Positions 9,099 through 19,385 are shown, numbered from the stretch's first letter. The stretch is 53,748 bases of DNA from an uncultured Microbulbifer sp. (GCF_947489355.1 NZ_CANLDD010000027.1:1-53748), one strand, 5' to 3'. Translations and numbers: made by a program. The notes: generated by a model not told the origin, from the letters alone.

Positions 9099-10475
9099 TT
9101 ATTCTTTCGCAGCGACGGTGGTCGCCTGAGGCAATTCCTCCGGTTCCGACGCATTTGCCTTTTCGCGCAATTCAGGGGAAATCTGTTTGCGGGTATTGGC
9201 CCCCAGCTTGCGCAGGCTGTCGATGCGCTTTACCGCATTGCCACGGCCGCTGGCCAAGCGTTTGTAGGTCTGCTGATAGGCGTCCTCCGCCTGGCGCAGG
9301 CGATCACCCAGCGCATCCAGAGATTCCAGCACCAAGGCAAACTGATCGTGCAACCTGCCCGCTTCATCGGCGATTTTCTCCGCGTTCTTGTTCTGCTTTT
9401 CATAGCGCCAGATATTTTCCACGGTGCGCAGGGTCGCCATCAGGCTGGTGGGGCTGACCAAGACTATCTGCTTGTCGTAGGCAAAGCGGAACAGGTCCGG
9501 GGCCGCCTGCATGGCCAGCAGGTAGGCGGCCTCTATGGGTAAAAAAATAAATACGAAGTCCAGGGTGCGCACGCCTTCCAACTGCTCATAGGCCTTTTTG
9601 TTGAGACCGGAGATATGGGCACGCAGAGCATTGACGTGTTGTTTGAGGGCCTGTGCGCGCGCCTCGTCGGTCTGGGCCGAATTGTAGCGTTCGTAATCCA
9701 CCAGGGAGACCTTGGCATCGATAATCAGATCTTTGTTTTCCGGCAGGTGCACGATCACATCGGGCTGGCGCCGGCAGCCGTCACTGGCAAGGCTGACCTG
9801 GGTCTCATACTCCCGCCCTTTCCTCAGGCCGGACTCTTCCAGCAGCCGCTCCAGCACCACCTCCCCCCAGTTGCCCTGGAACTTGCGATCCCCCTTCAGG
9901 GCGGCGGTGAGGCTGAGGGTCTTATCGCCGATACGCTGCGTCTGATCGCGCAGCGCTTTGATCTGTCCCAGCAGGCTATTGCGCTCGGCATTTTCGCGAT
10001 CATAGACATGCTCCACACGCTTGCGAAAATCCCCCAGCTCGCGCTCAAGGGGATTGAGACTCTTGCGCAGGCTGTCTTCACTGCGGCGCATAAAGCTCTG
10101 CTGCTTTTCCTCAAAGATACGGTTGGCCAAATTCTCGAACTGTTCACCCAAGGCACTGCGCATCTGTTCCATGACCTGTCGCTGCTCCACTAGGGCAGCT
10201 TCGCCCCTCTCAACCAGCACCTGGCTGCGGCTCAGCTGCTGCAGCTTGTCGGCCAGTTCTGCACGCAGACGCTGTATTTCGGTGTCGAGTTGGGCCTCCC
10301 GCTGACGACAGCTTTCGAGGCGGGTTTCGGCCACCTGCAGTGCGACTTCAGCACTCGAAAGGCTGCGACGACTGCCAGCACGGGACAGCCAAAATACAGC
10401 CCCCACTAAAATCAGCAAGACAAGCACCGCCAGTGTTGCGTGATCGGCATTCAGTTGCAGCGGAAACGCAGGCAT
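9099..10475 (-). CDS. rmuC: DNA recombination protein RmuC
   Basis: RmuC limits inversions between short inverted repeats in E. coli and has a nuclease-like fold. The 458-residue protein has an N-terminal membrane anchor (about residues 13-30), a long coiled coil to about residue 190, then the RmuC domain beginning at KFQGNWGEVVLERLLE near residue 197 and containing YETQ, PDVIVHLP and IDAKVSL. The tail is charged and probably disordered. Length and domain order are normal for the family. It heads an operon with the AEC transporter and DUF2489 genes. Confidence 0.93.
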   Translation of the reverse strand: MPAFPLQLNADHATLAVLVLLILVGAVFWLSRAGSRRSLSSAEVALQVAETRLESCRQREAQLDTEIQRLRAELADKLQQLSRSQVLVERGEAALVEQRQVMEQMRSALGEQFENLANRIFEEKQQSFMRRSEDSLRKSLNPLERELGDFRKRVEHVYDRENAERNSLLGQIKALRDQTQRIGDKTLSLTAALKGDRKFQGNWGEVVLERLLEESGLRKGREYETQVSLASDGCRRQPDVIVHLPENKDLIIDAKVSLVDYERYNSAQTDEARAQALKQHVNALRAHISGLNKKAYEQLEGVRTLDFVFIFLPIEAAYLLAMQAAPDLFRFAYDKQIVLVSPTSLMATLRTVENIWRYEKQNKNAEKIADEAGRLHDQFALVLESLDALGDRLRQAEDAYQQTYKRLASGRGNAVKRIDSLRKLGANTRKQISPELREKANASEPEELPQATTVAAKE

Positions 10476-10810
10476 AGAGAGACACTCCCAGACCCGTAAT
10501 AGAGCGATATCAGTTTGGATTTTCTATGGAAACAGGCCATTCGCGCCTGGCAGCCCCAGATGATCGTCGGGCGAAACGCCCATTCTATCAGCTTGCAGGC
10601 CGAAAGTGCTGCGATTGCAGCAAGCCACCACTGCTCGGTGCGCGCTCAACCCAAAACGCAATTGCGGCAACCGCAGGGTTGACACTCCCCCAGTGATCGG
10701 CACTGCCACCGACAACAGAAAAGTACACGCACAGTGTGGTGCGACAGGAATTTTTTTGGGAATTTGAGGTATTCTTGGGGAATTGGTCTTGATGTTGGTA
10801 CCCCAAGCAG
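10476..10810. other. Intergenic region between rmuC and murI
   Basis: A 335-base gap between two genes that point away from each other, so it should hold both promoters. I see no convincing -35/-10 pair and no RNA structure. A T-rich run and G-rich runs lie near 10740-10790 just before murI. Confidence 0.4.
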
Positions 10811-11644
10811 ATGTTCAAGCAAAGTGCCCTCCCCGACACGCCCCCCCCCAGCGCACTGGTCTTCGATTCCGGCGTGGGTGCCATCAGTATTGCACGGGAG
10901 ATCCGCCGCCTGATACCCGGGCTGACGTTGCATCTGGGTATTGACAACGGTTTTTACCCCTACGGCAACAAAAGCGAGGAGGAACTGCGCCCCCGTATCC
11001 TGGAGCAGGTAAAGGCCATGATGGCACACTGCGGGGCCGACATCCTGATCGTGGGCTGCAATACTGCCAGCACACTGGCCCTGCCGCAGCTGCGCAGCAC
11101 ACTGGAGGAGCCCGTAGTGGGCGTGGTGCCTGCGGTCAAACCCGCTGCTGGGGCCAGCCGCTCCCGCACCATCGCACTGATCGCCACCGAGGGCACGGTA
11201 AACCGCAAGTATACCCGCGAGCTGATTGCGCAGTTCGCCAATGGCAATCGGATCATCAATGTAGCGGCGCCTGAATTGGTCCAGTTGGCCGAGAAAAAGC
11301 TGCGCGGAGAGGCTGTGTCCGCCAGGGACCTGGAGCCGGTTTTGCACCGGGTATTTCGCACTGCCGGTGGCGACCAGGTGGATATCGCAGTGCTTGCCTG
11401 CACCCACTTCCCCCTGCTGCGCGACGAGTTGGAGCAATTCGCCCCGCGCTCGATTCAATGGGTGGACTCCGGTGAGGCCATAGCACGCCGGGTGCGCTGG
11501 TGGGTCGATGAACTGCAATTGACCCTGCCAGGTACGCCACAGCCCAGCCGCCTGATTACCAGCGCCGCCGACCGCAGCGGAACTATCGCGCAAGCTTTCC
11601 GGGAATTTGCCCCCCTCAGCGAACCTCTGGCACCAGGCTCCTGA
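10811..11644 (+). CDS. murI: Glutamate racemase
   Basis: Interconverts L- and D-glutamate to supply D-Glu for peptidoglycan. The 277-residue protein shows the family landmarks in order: FDSGVG near residue 19 with the catalytic Asp, YPYG near residue 53, the first catalytic Cys in GCNTAS near residue 80, and the second in ACTHFPLL near residue 196. Its frame begins with a weak ribosome-binding site. It is on the opposite strand from rmuC and 90 bases before the AddB-like gene, which may share its transcript. Confidence 0.93.
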   Translation: MFKQSALPDTPPPSALVFDSGVGAISIAREIRRLIPGLTLHLGIDNGFYPYGNKSEEELRPRILEQVKAMMAHCGADILIVGCNTASTLALPQLRSTLEEPVVGVVPAVKPAAGASRSRTIALIATEGTVNRKYTRELIAQFANGNRIINVAAPELVQLAEKKLRGEAVSARDLEPVLHRVFRTAGGDQVDIAVLACTHFPLLRDELEQFAPRSIQWVDSGEAIARRVRWWVDELQLTLPGTPQPSRLITSAADRSGTIAQAFREFAPLSEPLAPGS

Positions 11645-11733
11645 ATTCACCAGGCCGCCGAATGCCCTTGACAGTGTAAGCACAAACCGCGACCGTTCCC
11701 CTTCATAACAGGACCCCACCGGTACCCAAATTC

Positions 11734-14433
11734 ATGCTGAAGCCGGCATTTCCCGCCCTCGAGATTTTCGCACAGCTCCCCCCGGGGGGGCTGCTGCTCA
11801 CCCCCAACAACCGCCTGCGCAACCGCTGCCAGCAGATCTATGCCGCGCAGCAGCCACCCGGCACCTGTTGGCTGCCGCCGCCAGTGGAGTCCCTGCAGGG
11901 TTGGCTCGATAAACTTTGGTTCGAGCTGCAGCAGTGCAACTGGCAGCCTGCACTCAAGCGGGTCCTCGACCGCGAACAGCGGCAATTGCTCTGGCAGCGC
12001 GCTTTGGACCAGTCATTGAAACAACAGCTGCTCAATCGTCAGCAATTGTGCCGGGATGCCGACAGCGCCCTGTCGCAACTGGTGCAGTGGCAGCTGGTTA
12101 CCGATATCCAGAATTTTGAAGAGACCATCCCCCCGCTGATGGAGCAGTTTGCGCTGTCGTTGCAGGAGGAAGAACTCCCTCTATGCACTATGACCAAGGT
12201 CTTTGCCAATACGCTGCAGGCTTATACTGCCATTACCCCGGACCAGCGCGACCAACTGATCTTGCGTGCACTGCAGGAGGGGATACTGAAACCCCTGCCG
12301 CAAATCGATATGGCCGGATTCGCGCAGATTTCGCCATTGGCCGGAGAGATTATCCAGGCTGCCGCCCACAAGGTATGCAGGAGAGCCGGTGTGCGGCAGC
12401 CGAGCCGACTGCGCGCCGCCGCCTGTGCCGATCGCGACGACGAGCTATTCCAGGCCGCGCGCTGGGCCGCACAAAAACTGACGCAAAACCCGCAGGACAG
12501 CATCGGCATCGTGGTGAACAATCTGGGCCAGTGCCGCACCCGGGTGGAGACGGTTTTTTCACGGGTGTTGGAGCCCCAGTGCACCGATCCCCAACAACCG
12601 CACTACACCCTGCCCTTCAACTTTTCCGCCGGTGTGCCACTGGCGCAGACCCCCATTGGCAGTGCGGCCCTGCAGTTGCTGGATCTCCTGCGCGGTGAAT
12701 GGGACTGCAATGCCTTGCGCAATACGCTGTTCTGCCCCTTCTGGAGCGACAGCGGCGAAACCTGGCTGCGCAGTGCGCTGTATCGGCGCCTGCAAAAGCT
12801 GCAGCTGCGCCGTATTGATGGCGCCACCTTGCGCTTCTGGGCAGAGCATACTGCAGAAATCCTGCAGCTGAAGTCCTCCCGGCTCCCCAGGCAACTGGCG
12901 CTTCTGGCCGAACGCTGCCGCCGCTGGCAGCGCGCACCCGCTGAAACCTGGGCGAACCGTCTGTCCAAGACCCTGGCCGATCTCGGCTGGCCCGGTACCC
13001 GCACCCCCAACAGCCAGGAATACCAGCAACTGATGCTGTGGGAAACCACCCTGGAAAAGCTTGCAGCCCTCAACACCTACGCCGGCAACCTGACCCTGGC
13101 ACAAGCGCTGCAGCTGCTGCACCAGATCGCCAGACGCACACCATTTCAGGCGGAGACCCGCGACGGCCCCCTGCAGATCCTGGGTGTGCTGGAGGCCGGT
13201 GGCCTCGCCTTCGATCACCTGCGCCTGGTGGGCTTCGGCCAGCAGCAGTGGCCGCCGACACCGGCACCCAACCCCCTGCTGCCAATCCAGTGGCAAAAAC
13301 ACTGGAAAATGCCCCGCGCAAGCGCAGAGCGGGAATTGGGTCTGGCGCAAGAAATCACAACCGACCTGCTCAATGCCAGTGGCGATATTGTAGTGAGTTA
13401 CGCCTCTGAGGAAGACGGCGCGCAACAGAGCTTGAGCAGCTTGTTCGGGCATCCCGAAGCGGCCGAACACTTTGCCGGTGACGCCCTGCAAAGCCACTTC
13501 AATGCATTGGCCAGGGCTGTGCCACTGGAAAAAATCGACGATGAATCGCTCCCCCCTCTGACACCAGAAGACTGCCAGCAGGTGCGCGGTGGAGCCTCAG
13601 TCCTCAAGGCACAGGCGCTCTGTCCGCTCAACGCGCAGTTGCATTATCGCCTCGGTGCTGGCAGTGATAGTGCGCCGGATATCGGTCTGAGCCCGGCCGA
13701 GCGGGGCAATGTGGTGCACAAGCTGCTGGCAGAATTCTGGCAGCGATGTGGCGCCCTGACGCAGCTGCAGGCCCTGGGCGAAGCACAGCGCCGTGAGCAA
13801 ATAGCACACGCCATAGAGCATGCGCTGGGCGGTGTGCGCCGGAAACACCACCACCTCCCCGGTGGTTTCTGGGCCCTGGAAGCGCAGCGCCTGCAGCGAC
13901 TGATGCACCAGTGGCTGGCCACAGAGTTGCAGCGCCCCGCCTTTTCCGTGAAGGAAATCGAATGGGAACAGGCAGTGGAGATTGATGGGCTGCATTTCAA
14001 CCTGCGCCTGGACCGCCTGGACCAACTTGCCAGCGGAGAACGACTGGTGATCGACTACAAGACCGGGACTCCCACTATTCGCGACTGGCTCACCCCACGT
14101 ATTCGCGAACCCCAGCTGCCACTCTATGCCCTGTTCCAGCCCCACGCCCGTGCCATCACCTTCGGCCAGGTACGCAGTGGCGACTGTAAATGGCATGGCT
14201 GCGGTGAGCTTGAGCAGCCCATAGCGGGGATCAAAACCGTGGCAGATATTGAGAAAAACACCCCCTTCGGCAGTTGGAGCAACCTGGTGGCGCACTGGCG
14301 TGAAAGCCTGAAATCTCTCGCGGGCGAATACCGCAGCGGTGCCGCCGATCTCACCTTCGACCGGCCCGCAGACAACACCACGGAGCTCTGGCCCCTTAAC
14401 CGCTGGCCCGAAAGGGCGCAGAGGTGCGAATGA
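11734..14433 (+). CDS. AddB-like PD-(D/E)XK nuclease, probable DNA repair protein
   Basis: A 899-residue protein of the type described in proteobacteria as a probable DNA repair protein beside a RecB-like helicase. The C terminus has a PD-(D/E)XK nuclease core: the EIDGLHFNLRLDRLDQL segment followed by VIDYKTG near residue 772. The N-terminal two thirds resembles an inactivated helicase scaffold, as in AddB: no intact Walker A is visible. The stop overlaps the start of the RecB-like gene (ATGA), so the two proteins are made together and probably form an AddAB-like helicase-nuclease complex for double-strand break processing. The family is known; the complex is inferred. Confidence 0.8.
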   Translation: MLKPAFPALEIFAQLPPGGLLLTPNNRLRNRCQQIYAAQQPPGTCWLPPPVESLQGWLDKLWFELQQCNWQPALKRVLDREQRQLLWQRALDQSLKQQLLNRQQLCRDADSALSQLVQWQLVTDIQNFEETIPPLMEQFALSLQEEELPLCTMTKVFANTLQAYTAITPDQRDQLILRALQEGILKPLPQIDMAGFAQISPLAGEIIQAAAHKVCRRAGVRQPSRLRAAACADRDDELFQAARWAAQKLTQNPQDSIGIVVNNLGQCRTRVETVFSRVLEPQCTDPQQPHYTLPFNFSAGVPLAQTPIGSAALQLLDLLRGEWDCNALRNTLFCPFWSDSGETWLRSALYRRLQKLQLRRIDGATLRFWAEHTAEILQLKSSRLPRQLALLAERCRRWQRAPAETWANRLSKTLADLGWPGTRTPNSQEYQQLMLWETTLEKLAALNTYAGNLTLAQALQLLHQIARRTPFQAETRDGPLQILGVLEAGGLAFDHLRLVGFGQQQWPPTPAPNPLLPIQWQKHWKMPRASAERELGLAQEITTDLLNASGDIVVSYASEEDGAQQSLSSLFGHPEAAEHFAGDALQSHFNALARAVPLEKIDDESLPPLTPEDCQQVRGGASVLKAQALCPLNAQLHYRLGAGSDSAPDIGLSPAERGNVVHKLLAEFWQRCGALTQLQALGEAQRREQIAHAIEHALGGVRRKHHHLPGGFWALEAQRLQRLMHQWLATELQRPAFSVKEIEWEQAVEIDGLHFNLRLDRLDQLASGERLVIDYKTGTPTIRDWLTPRIREPQLPLYALFQPHARAITFGQVRSGDCKWHGCGELEQPIAGIKTVADIEKNTPFGSWSNLVAHWRESLKSLAGEYRSGAADLTFDRPADNTTELWPLNRWPERAQRCE

Positions 14434-17400
14434 ACGAGACAGTGACCACCCCGACCCTGCGCCTTCCCACTGATGCCAGGGCCCGCAGCCGCGCTCTGGA
14501 TATCACCGACAGCTTTGCCGTCTCCGCACCGGCGGGCTCAGGCAAGACCGGTCTGCTCACCCAGCGAATACTGAAGTTGCTGGCCACCTGCCAGCAGCCC
14601 GAGGAAGTACTGGCGATTACCTTTACCCATAAGGCCGCCGGCGAAATGCGCGCACGCCTGGTCGAAGCACTGTACCGCGCCCACCACAATCCGCGCCCGG
14701 AAGATGCCCACCAGGCTGCCACCTGGGATCTGGCTCGGACACTCTTGGAACGGGATCGCGAGTGCAATTGGCAGCTGCTGCAAACACCGCAGCGCCTGCG
14801 TATCCAGACCATTGATGGTCTGTGTAGAAACCTCGCCAGCCAGCTGCCCATCGAGAGTGGCCTGGGCGCGCCGGGTGAACCCCTGGAGCACACCCGTATC
14901 CCCTTCGAACTGGCCGTGGTGAACCTGCTCCAACACCTGGACGGTGAGCAGCCCGACCGCGACCTGCAGCAATTGCTATTGCACCTGGACAACGATCTGA
15001 GCCAGCTGAATAAGCTGTTGCGCCTCCTGCTGGAGAAACGCGAACAGTGGCTGGGCCCCCTGCTCAATGTGCGCCACGAAGACGCCCAGGACTATTTCCA
15101 CTTCGTCATTGATGAACTGGTGGCAGAAAAGCTCGAAGACCTGAAGTGCGTACTCGGCAGCTACACGGGCGAATTACTCGAACTGGCGCGCTATGCCGGC
15201 CGCAACCTGCAGCGGGACAACCCCGCCCACCCACTGTGCAACTGTGCAGAACTCACTGCACTGCCCGCTGCCACCAGCAGTGGTCTGCACAACTGGCTGG
15301 CGCTGGGTGGACTGTTGCTCACCGGCAGCGGGGAGCTGCGCAAAAGTGGCGGTATCAATAAGAAACTCGGCTTCGGCCTGCCGGGCAAGCAAGATCCGGC
15401 ACGCCCGCATGCAGAGGAATATAAACAGCGCATGCAGGCATTGCTGACAGAGATGGCTGACAATGCGCCCTTGCGCGCAGCACTCAGGGAAATGGGCAAG
15501 CTGCCCTCCGGGCTGCAACAGAGCCAGTGGCAGCTGCTGCAGGCACTCGCCCAAATACTGCCAAAACTGGTGGCCGAACTGAAGCTGGTCTTCCAGCAAC
15601 TCGGCACCACCGACTATACGGAAGTGGCCCAGGCCGCCCTGATTGCCCTGGGAAACAGCGAGGCCCCCACAGACCTGGCTCTGAAACTGGACCTTAAGAC
15701 CCGGCATATTCTGATCGACGAATTCCAAGACACTTCCCAAACCCAATTGCAGTTGCTGGAGAAACTCACCGCCGGCTGGGAACCCGGTGACGGCCGCACC
15801 CTGTTTATCGTGGGCGACGGTGCACAGTCCTGTTACGGCTTTCGCAATGCCAATGTGGGGATCTTCCTGAGTGCCCGCGCACGCGGCATCGGCGAAGTCG
15901 CCCTGGAGGCGCTGGACCTGCAGGTAAACTTCCGCTCCGAGGACGCCCTGGTGCACTGGGTCAACGAGGTTTTTACACGGGCTTTCCCCCAGGCCGACAA
16001 TATCGGCCGCGGTGCCGTGCGCTACCGCAACTCCCAGGCATTCAAGGGTACTGAGTGGTCTGGGCCTGCAGTGAATGTCTACAGTTGCATCGACGATCGG
16101 GCCCGCCATTGCGAGGCGGCGCACACTGCCGAGCTGGTTCAGCACCTGCAAAGCTGCGATCCGCAGGGGCGCATTGCCATTTTGGTGCGCAGGAAAAAAC
16201 ACCTGCAGCGCATTTTGCCGGCCCTGAGTACCGCGGGTATCCCTTTTCAGGCGCCGGAACTGGCACCGCTGGCCAGTAAAATGGTGGTACTGGATCTGCT
16301 CAGCCTCACCCGCGCCCTACTCGACCCCAGCGACCGCACCAGTTGGCTCGCGGTACTGCGCGCACCCTGGTGCGGGCTGCAACTACCGGACCTGTATACT
16401 CTGGCCAACTGGGGCAACGGCGATATCGCGGCCACCGACAGCAGCGCACGCCCCTTGTTGCTGGCGCTAGGGGAGGCAGACCGGATCGCCCTGCTCAGTG
16501 AAGCGGGCCGGGCACGCCTGGCCCAGGTTGCGCCGAAGCTGTTGCAGGCCTGGGAACAGCGTAGCCGCAAACCCCTGCGCAACTGGATTGAGGGCCTCTG
16601 GCTGGCCCTGGGCGGCCCCGCCAGCGTGGCGCATAAAAACGACCTGGACAATGTGCAGGATTTCCTGCAATTGCTGGAGGAGTTTGACAGCGGCGGTACC
16701 ATTTCCGATTGGCAGCAGTTCACCCTTGCCCTGGATCAGTTGTATGCGCGCCCGGCCCAGGATGCCCGCATACAGGTGATGACCATCCATAAATCCAAAG
16801 GGCTGGAATTCGAGCATGTGTTGATACCCGGCCTCGACCGGTGTGACAAGCCCGGCAGTGGCCAGCTGCTGCGCTGGACCGAGTGGCTCAGCCACAGAGG
16901 CGAAAGCCGTTTCCTGCTGGCCCCGAATAATGCCCGCGGCGACAGTGACCCACTGTACGAATACCTCAAGTACGACAACCGTGAGCGTGAACGCCTTGAG
17001 GGCACACGCCTGCTCTACGTCGGCTGTACCCGCGCCATCCGCTCCCTGCACCTGCTCGCCTGTGTCAATCGCGATGAGAAGAAAGGGACCTTGCAGGCGC
17101 CAGGCAGCGACGCACTGCTCACCAGTATCTGGCCCTCGGTGATACAAAACCGGGAAAGCCACTGGTGCCACTGGCTAGAAAACCAGCCGGACTCGGGATC
17201 CGAAATCCGCGCCAGCCAAAATCCCAACTACCTATTGCGCATACCCGCCCAGTGGCAACCGCAACCGATACCGCAACAGCACTGGCTGGCCCAGTACCGC
17301 ATGCGCGATTACCAGCCGGGTGAGGACGGGGGGGATAATATTCCGCAATTGGGGCAGGTTGCCCAGCGCTGGCTGCGCCACGCCGGCACCGTGGCCCACG

Positions 17401-17891
17401 AGACCCTGGCCACCATTGCGCAGACAGATATCGCGCAGTGGAACGAGATACGCCTCGCGCAGCAGCGTACACTCTGGCAACTGCGCTTGTCTCAATTGGG
17501 CCTGTCCGGCAGTAACCTGGACCGTGCTGCTGAAAAAGTGGAAGTTGCCGTGCGCAACAGCCTGAACTGCCCTACCGGACGCTGGCTACTCGATAGCACA
17601 TCGGTGCAGGATGCAGCCTGTGAACTGGAACTCCACAGCGGCGGGCGGCATCTGCGCCGCGCATTCGTGGACCGCACATTTATCGATACTCAGGGTGTAC
17701 GCTGGATCGTGGACTACAAGACGGCCGAGCCCGGTCCCGGAGAGGATCAGGCGGCGTTTATCGCCGCCCAACTGAAGCACTACCGCACCCAGTTGGAAAC
17801 CTATCGGAAACTCTTTTATACCCGTGGCGAACGCAATATTCGCTGTGCCCTGTATTTTCCACTACTGCAACAACTGGCCGAACTGGTTTGA
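14430..17891 (+). CDS. RecB/AddA-like UvrD-family helicase-nuclease
   Basis: A 1153-residue SF1A helicase. Walker A APAGSGKTG is near residues 32-40, the QTIDGL motif near residue 128, Walker B LIDEFQDTSQ near residue 428, and MTIHKSKGLEF near residue 787. A C-terminal nuclease-like domain carries VDYKTAE near residue 1094. This domain order matches RecB/AddA type exonuclease V subunits. I chose the ATG at 14430, in an ATGA overlap with the upstream stop and preceded by GAGGTG; a GTG at 14424 also exists. It is the partner of the AddB-like protein and presumably acts on DNA ends. Confidence 0.88.
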   Translation: MNETVTTPTLRLPTDARARSRALDITDSFAVSAPAGSGKTGLLTQRILKLLATCQQPEEVLAITFTHKAAGEMRARLVEALYRAHHNPRPEDAHQAATWDLARTLLERDRECNWQLLQTPQRLRIQTIDGLCRNLASQLPIESGLGAPGEPLEHTRIPFELAVVNLLQHLDGEQPDRDLQQLLLHLDNDLSQLNKLLRLLLEKREQWLGPLLNVRHEDAQDYFHFVIDELVAEKLEDLKCVLGSYTGELLELARYAGRNLQRDNPAHPLCNCAELTALPAATSSGLHNWLALGGLLLTGSGELRKSGGINKKLGFGLPGKQDPARPHAEEYKQRMQALLTEMADNAPLRAALREMGKLPSGLQQSQWQLLQALAQILPKLVAELKLVFQQLGTTDYTEVAQAALIALGNSEAPTDLALKLDLKTRHILIDEFQDTSQTQLQLLEKLTAGWEPGDGRTLFIVGDGAQSCYGFRNANVGIFLSARARGIGEVALEALDLQVNFRSEDALVHWVNEVFTRAFPQADNIGRGAVRYRNSQAFKGTEWSGPAVNVYSCIDDRARHCEAAHTAELVQHLQSCDPQGRIAILVRRKKHLQRILPALSTAGIPFQAPELAPLASKMVVLDLLSLTRALLDPSDRTSWLAVLRAPWCGLQLPDLYTLANWGNGDIAATDSSARPLLLALGEADRIALLSEAGRARLAQVAPKLLQAWEQRSRKPLRNWIEGLWLALGGPASVAHKNDLDNVQDFLQLLEEFDSGGTISDWQQFTLALDQLYARPAQDARIQVMTIHKSKGLEFEHVLIPGLDRCDKPGSGQLLRWTEWLSHRGESRFLLAPNNARGDSDPLYEYLKYDNRERERLEGTRLLYVGCTRAIRSLHLLACVNRDEKKGTLQAPGSDALLTSIWPSVIQNRESHWCHWLENQPDSGSEIRASQNPNYLLRIPAQWQPQPIPQQHWLAQYRMRDYQPGEDGGDNIPQLGQVAQRWLRHAGTVAHETLATIAQTDIAQWNEIRLAQQRTLWQLRLSQLGLSGSNLDRAAEKVEVAVRNSLNCPTGRWLLDSTSVQDAACELELHSGGRHLRRAFVDRTFIDTQGVRWIVDYKTAEPGPGEDQAAFIAAQLKHYRTQLETYRKLFYTRGERNIRCALYFPLLQQLAELV

Positions 17892-18311
17892 ATACACTGT
17901 GGGTGAGCGTGCCAGCCCGACAATAAGCACAATTTAGCCGCTCACCTTTGTGCCAAAAGACTTACTACCGGGTCGGAAGGAAAGAATTCCCCTCTCCCAG
18001 AATACTTCCTTGTACGCTCGTAATCGGCATCCATGCCTCATACGATCCTGGCAGAGGGGGATTCTTCCCTCCTGCTTTACTAGTATCCGCCCTACTTCCT
18101 CGCTTGCCCAATCACCATTCACCGCATCACCGCCAAATTCCAGTAAGGTGCCAAACTGTTACAGGATGGATGCCACCTAATTTCCCAAGATAACACCCAA
18201 TATTTGGTTGCACATGAAACCCTCGCCCAAGCCTTCTCAGCACAGTAGGATAAGCGATCCGCGCGCGAATGTGCGCCGGACAACAAAGAAACAGAGTAGC
18301 CAGTAAACGCT
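17892..18311. other. Intergenic region before DAHP synthase gene
   Basis: A 420-base gap whose first part holds copy A of a dispersed palindromic repeat (17960-18086). The remainder should hold the promoter and any regulatory sites for the DAHP synthase gene. I looked for TyrR-type boxes and saw none convincing. Confidence 0.5.
17960..18086. repeat. Dispersed palindromic repeat, copy A
   Basis: About 127 bases that match a second copy at 41543-41683 in the same orientation. Shared blocks include CGGTCGGAA or GGGTCGGAA, CCCCTCTCCCAG, TCGTAATCGGCATCC, and a common end CTTCCCTCCTGCTTTAC followed by AGTAT. Arms CCCCTCTCCCAG (17989-18000) and CTGGCAGAGGGG (18048-18059) pair with one mismatch, so it can fold as a hairpin. 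This copy lacks about ten bases (after CCCAG) found in copy B. It has no coding content, so it resembles a MITE or a repetitive palindromic element. Confidence 0.85.
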
Positions 18312-19385
18312 ATGAGCACACAGCAGTTCGACGACTTGAATGTTGTCTCCCAGGAAGTTCTGATCAGCCCGCAAACCCTCAAAGTGGAACTCCCCATCAG
18401 TGGCGCCGCGGAGGCCGCCGTTGCCAGAGGGCGCGCCGCAGTGCGCAATATCCTAGACCGCAAAGACCACCGCCTGATGGTGGTTATCGGACCCTGCTCC
18501 GTCCACGACGTGAAGGCCGCGATGGACTATGCCCATCGCCTCAAAGAGGTGGCGGACAAGGTCGCCGATACCCTTCTGGTTGTGATGCGCGTCTATTTTG
18601 AGAAACCCCGCACCACAGTGGGCTGGAAGGGGCTGATCAACGACCCCCACCTGAATGATTCCTTCAAGATCGAAGCGGGGCTGCATATCGGTCGCAAGCT
18701 GCTGCTGGAGGTTGCCGAACTGGGCCTGCCCACAGCCACCGAAGCCCTGGACCCGATTTCGCCCCAGTACCTGCAAGACCTGATTTCCTGGTCCGCTATC
18801 GGCGCGCGCACCACGGAATCCCAGACTCACCGGGAAATGGCCAGCGGCCTCTCTTCCGCCGTGGGCTTCAAAAACGGCACCGACGGCAGCCTGGAAGTGG
18901 CTATCAATGCATTGCAATCCGTCGCTAATCCACACCGCTTCCTGGGCATCAACAAGCGCGGTCAGGTGGCTATCATCCACACCAGCGGCAACCAATACGG
19001 CCATATGGTGCTGCGGGGTGGCAATAACAAACCCAATTACGATTCTGTCAGCGTTACCATGTGTGAACAAGAACTGCGCAAAGCCAATATCACTCCCAAT
19101 ATCATGGTGGATTGCAGCCACGCCAATTCCAACAAAAATCACGAGTTGCAGCCATTGGTAGTGAACAATGTGACCCACCAGATTCTCGACGGCAACCGCT
19201 CGATTATCGGCATCATGGTGGAGAGCAACCTGAAAGCCGGCAACCAAAAACTTCTGCCGAACCTGGATCAAATGCAATACGGGGTTTCTGTGACCGATAA
19301 ATGCATCGACTGGGAAACCACCGAATCCCTGCTATTGGACATGGCGAAACAATTGCGTGAACCGCTCCGATCCCGCAACCAATGA
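18312..19385 (+). CDS. aroG: 3-deoxy-7-phosphoheptulonate synthase (AroF/G/H type)
   Basis: Class I DAHP synthase, which joins phosphoenolpyruvate and erythrose 4-phosphate in the first step of the shikimate pathway. The conserved VIGPCSVHD motif (metal Cys) is near residues 56-64, followed by PRTTVGWKGL near residue 98, ARTTESQTHR near residue 164, GFKNGTDG near residue 186 and DCSHANS near residue 268. Length of 357 residues is that of the E. coli AroF/G/H group. Which aromatic amino acid inhibits it cannot be read from sequence, so the symbol aroG is by family only. It stands alone on this strand. Confidence 0.9.
   Translation: MSTQQFDDLNVVSQEVLISPQTLKVELPISGAAEAAVARGRAAVRNILDRKDHRLMVVIGPCSVHDVKAAMDYAHRLKEVADKVADTLLVVMRVYFEKPRTTVGWKGLINDPHLNDSFKIEAGLHIGRKLLLEVAELGLPTATEALDPISPQYLQDLISWSAIGARTTESQTHREMASGLSSAVGFKNGTDGSLEVAINALQSVANPHRFLGINKRGQVAIIHTSGNQYGHMVLRGGNNKPNYDSVSVTMCEQELRKANITPNIMVDCSHANSNKNHELQPLVVNNVTHQILDGNRSIIGIMVESNLKAGNQKLLPNLDQMQYGVSVTDKCIDWETTESLLLDMAKQLREPLRSRNQ

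Noticed and set aside
12559..17171. Long open frames opposite the AddB-like and RecB-like genes
   Set aside because: They are opposite-strand shadows of GC-rich coding sequence and have low-complexity Gln/Leu/Gly composition.
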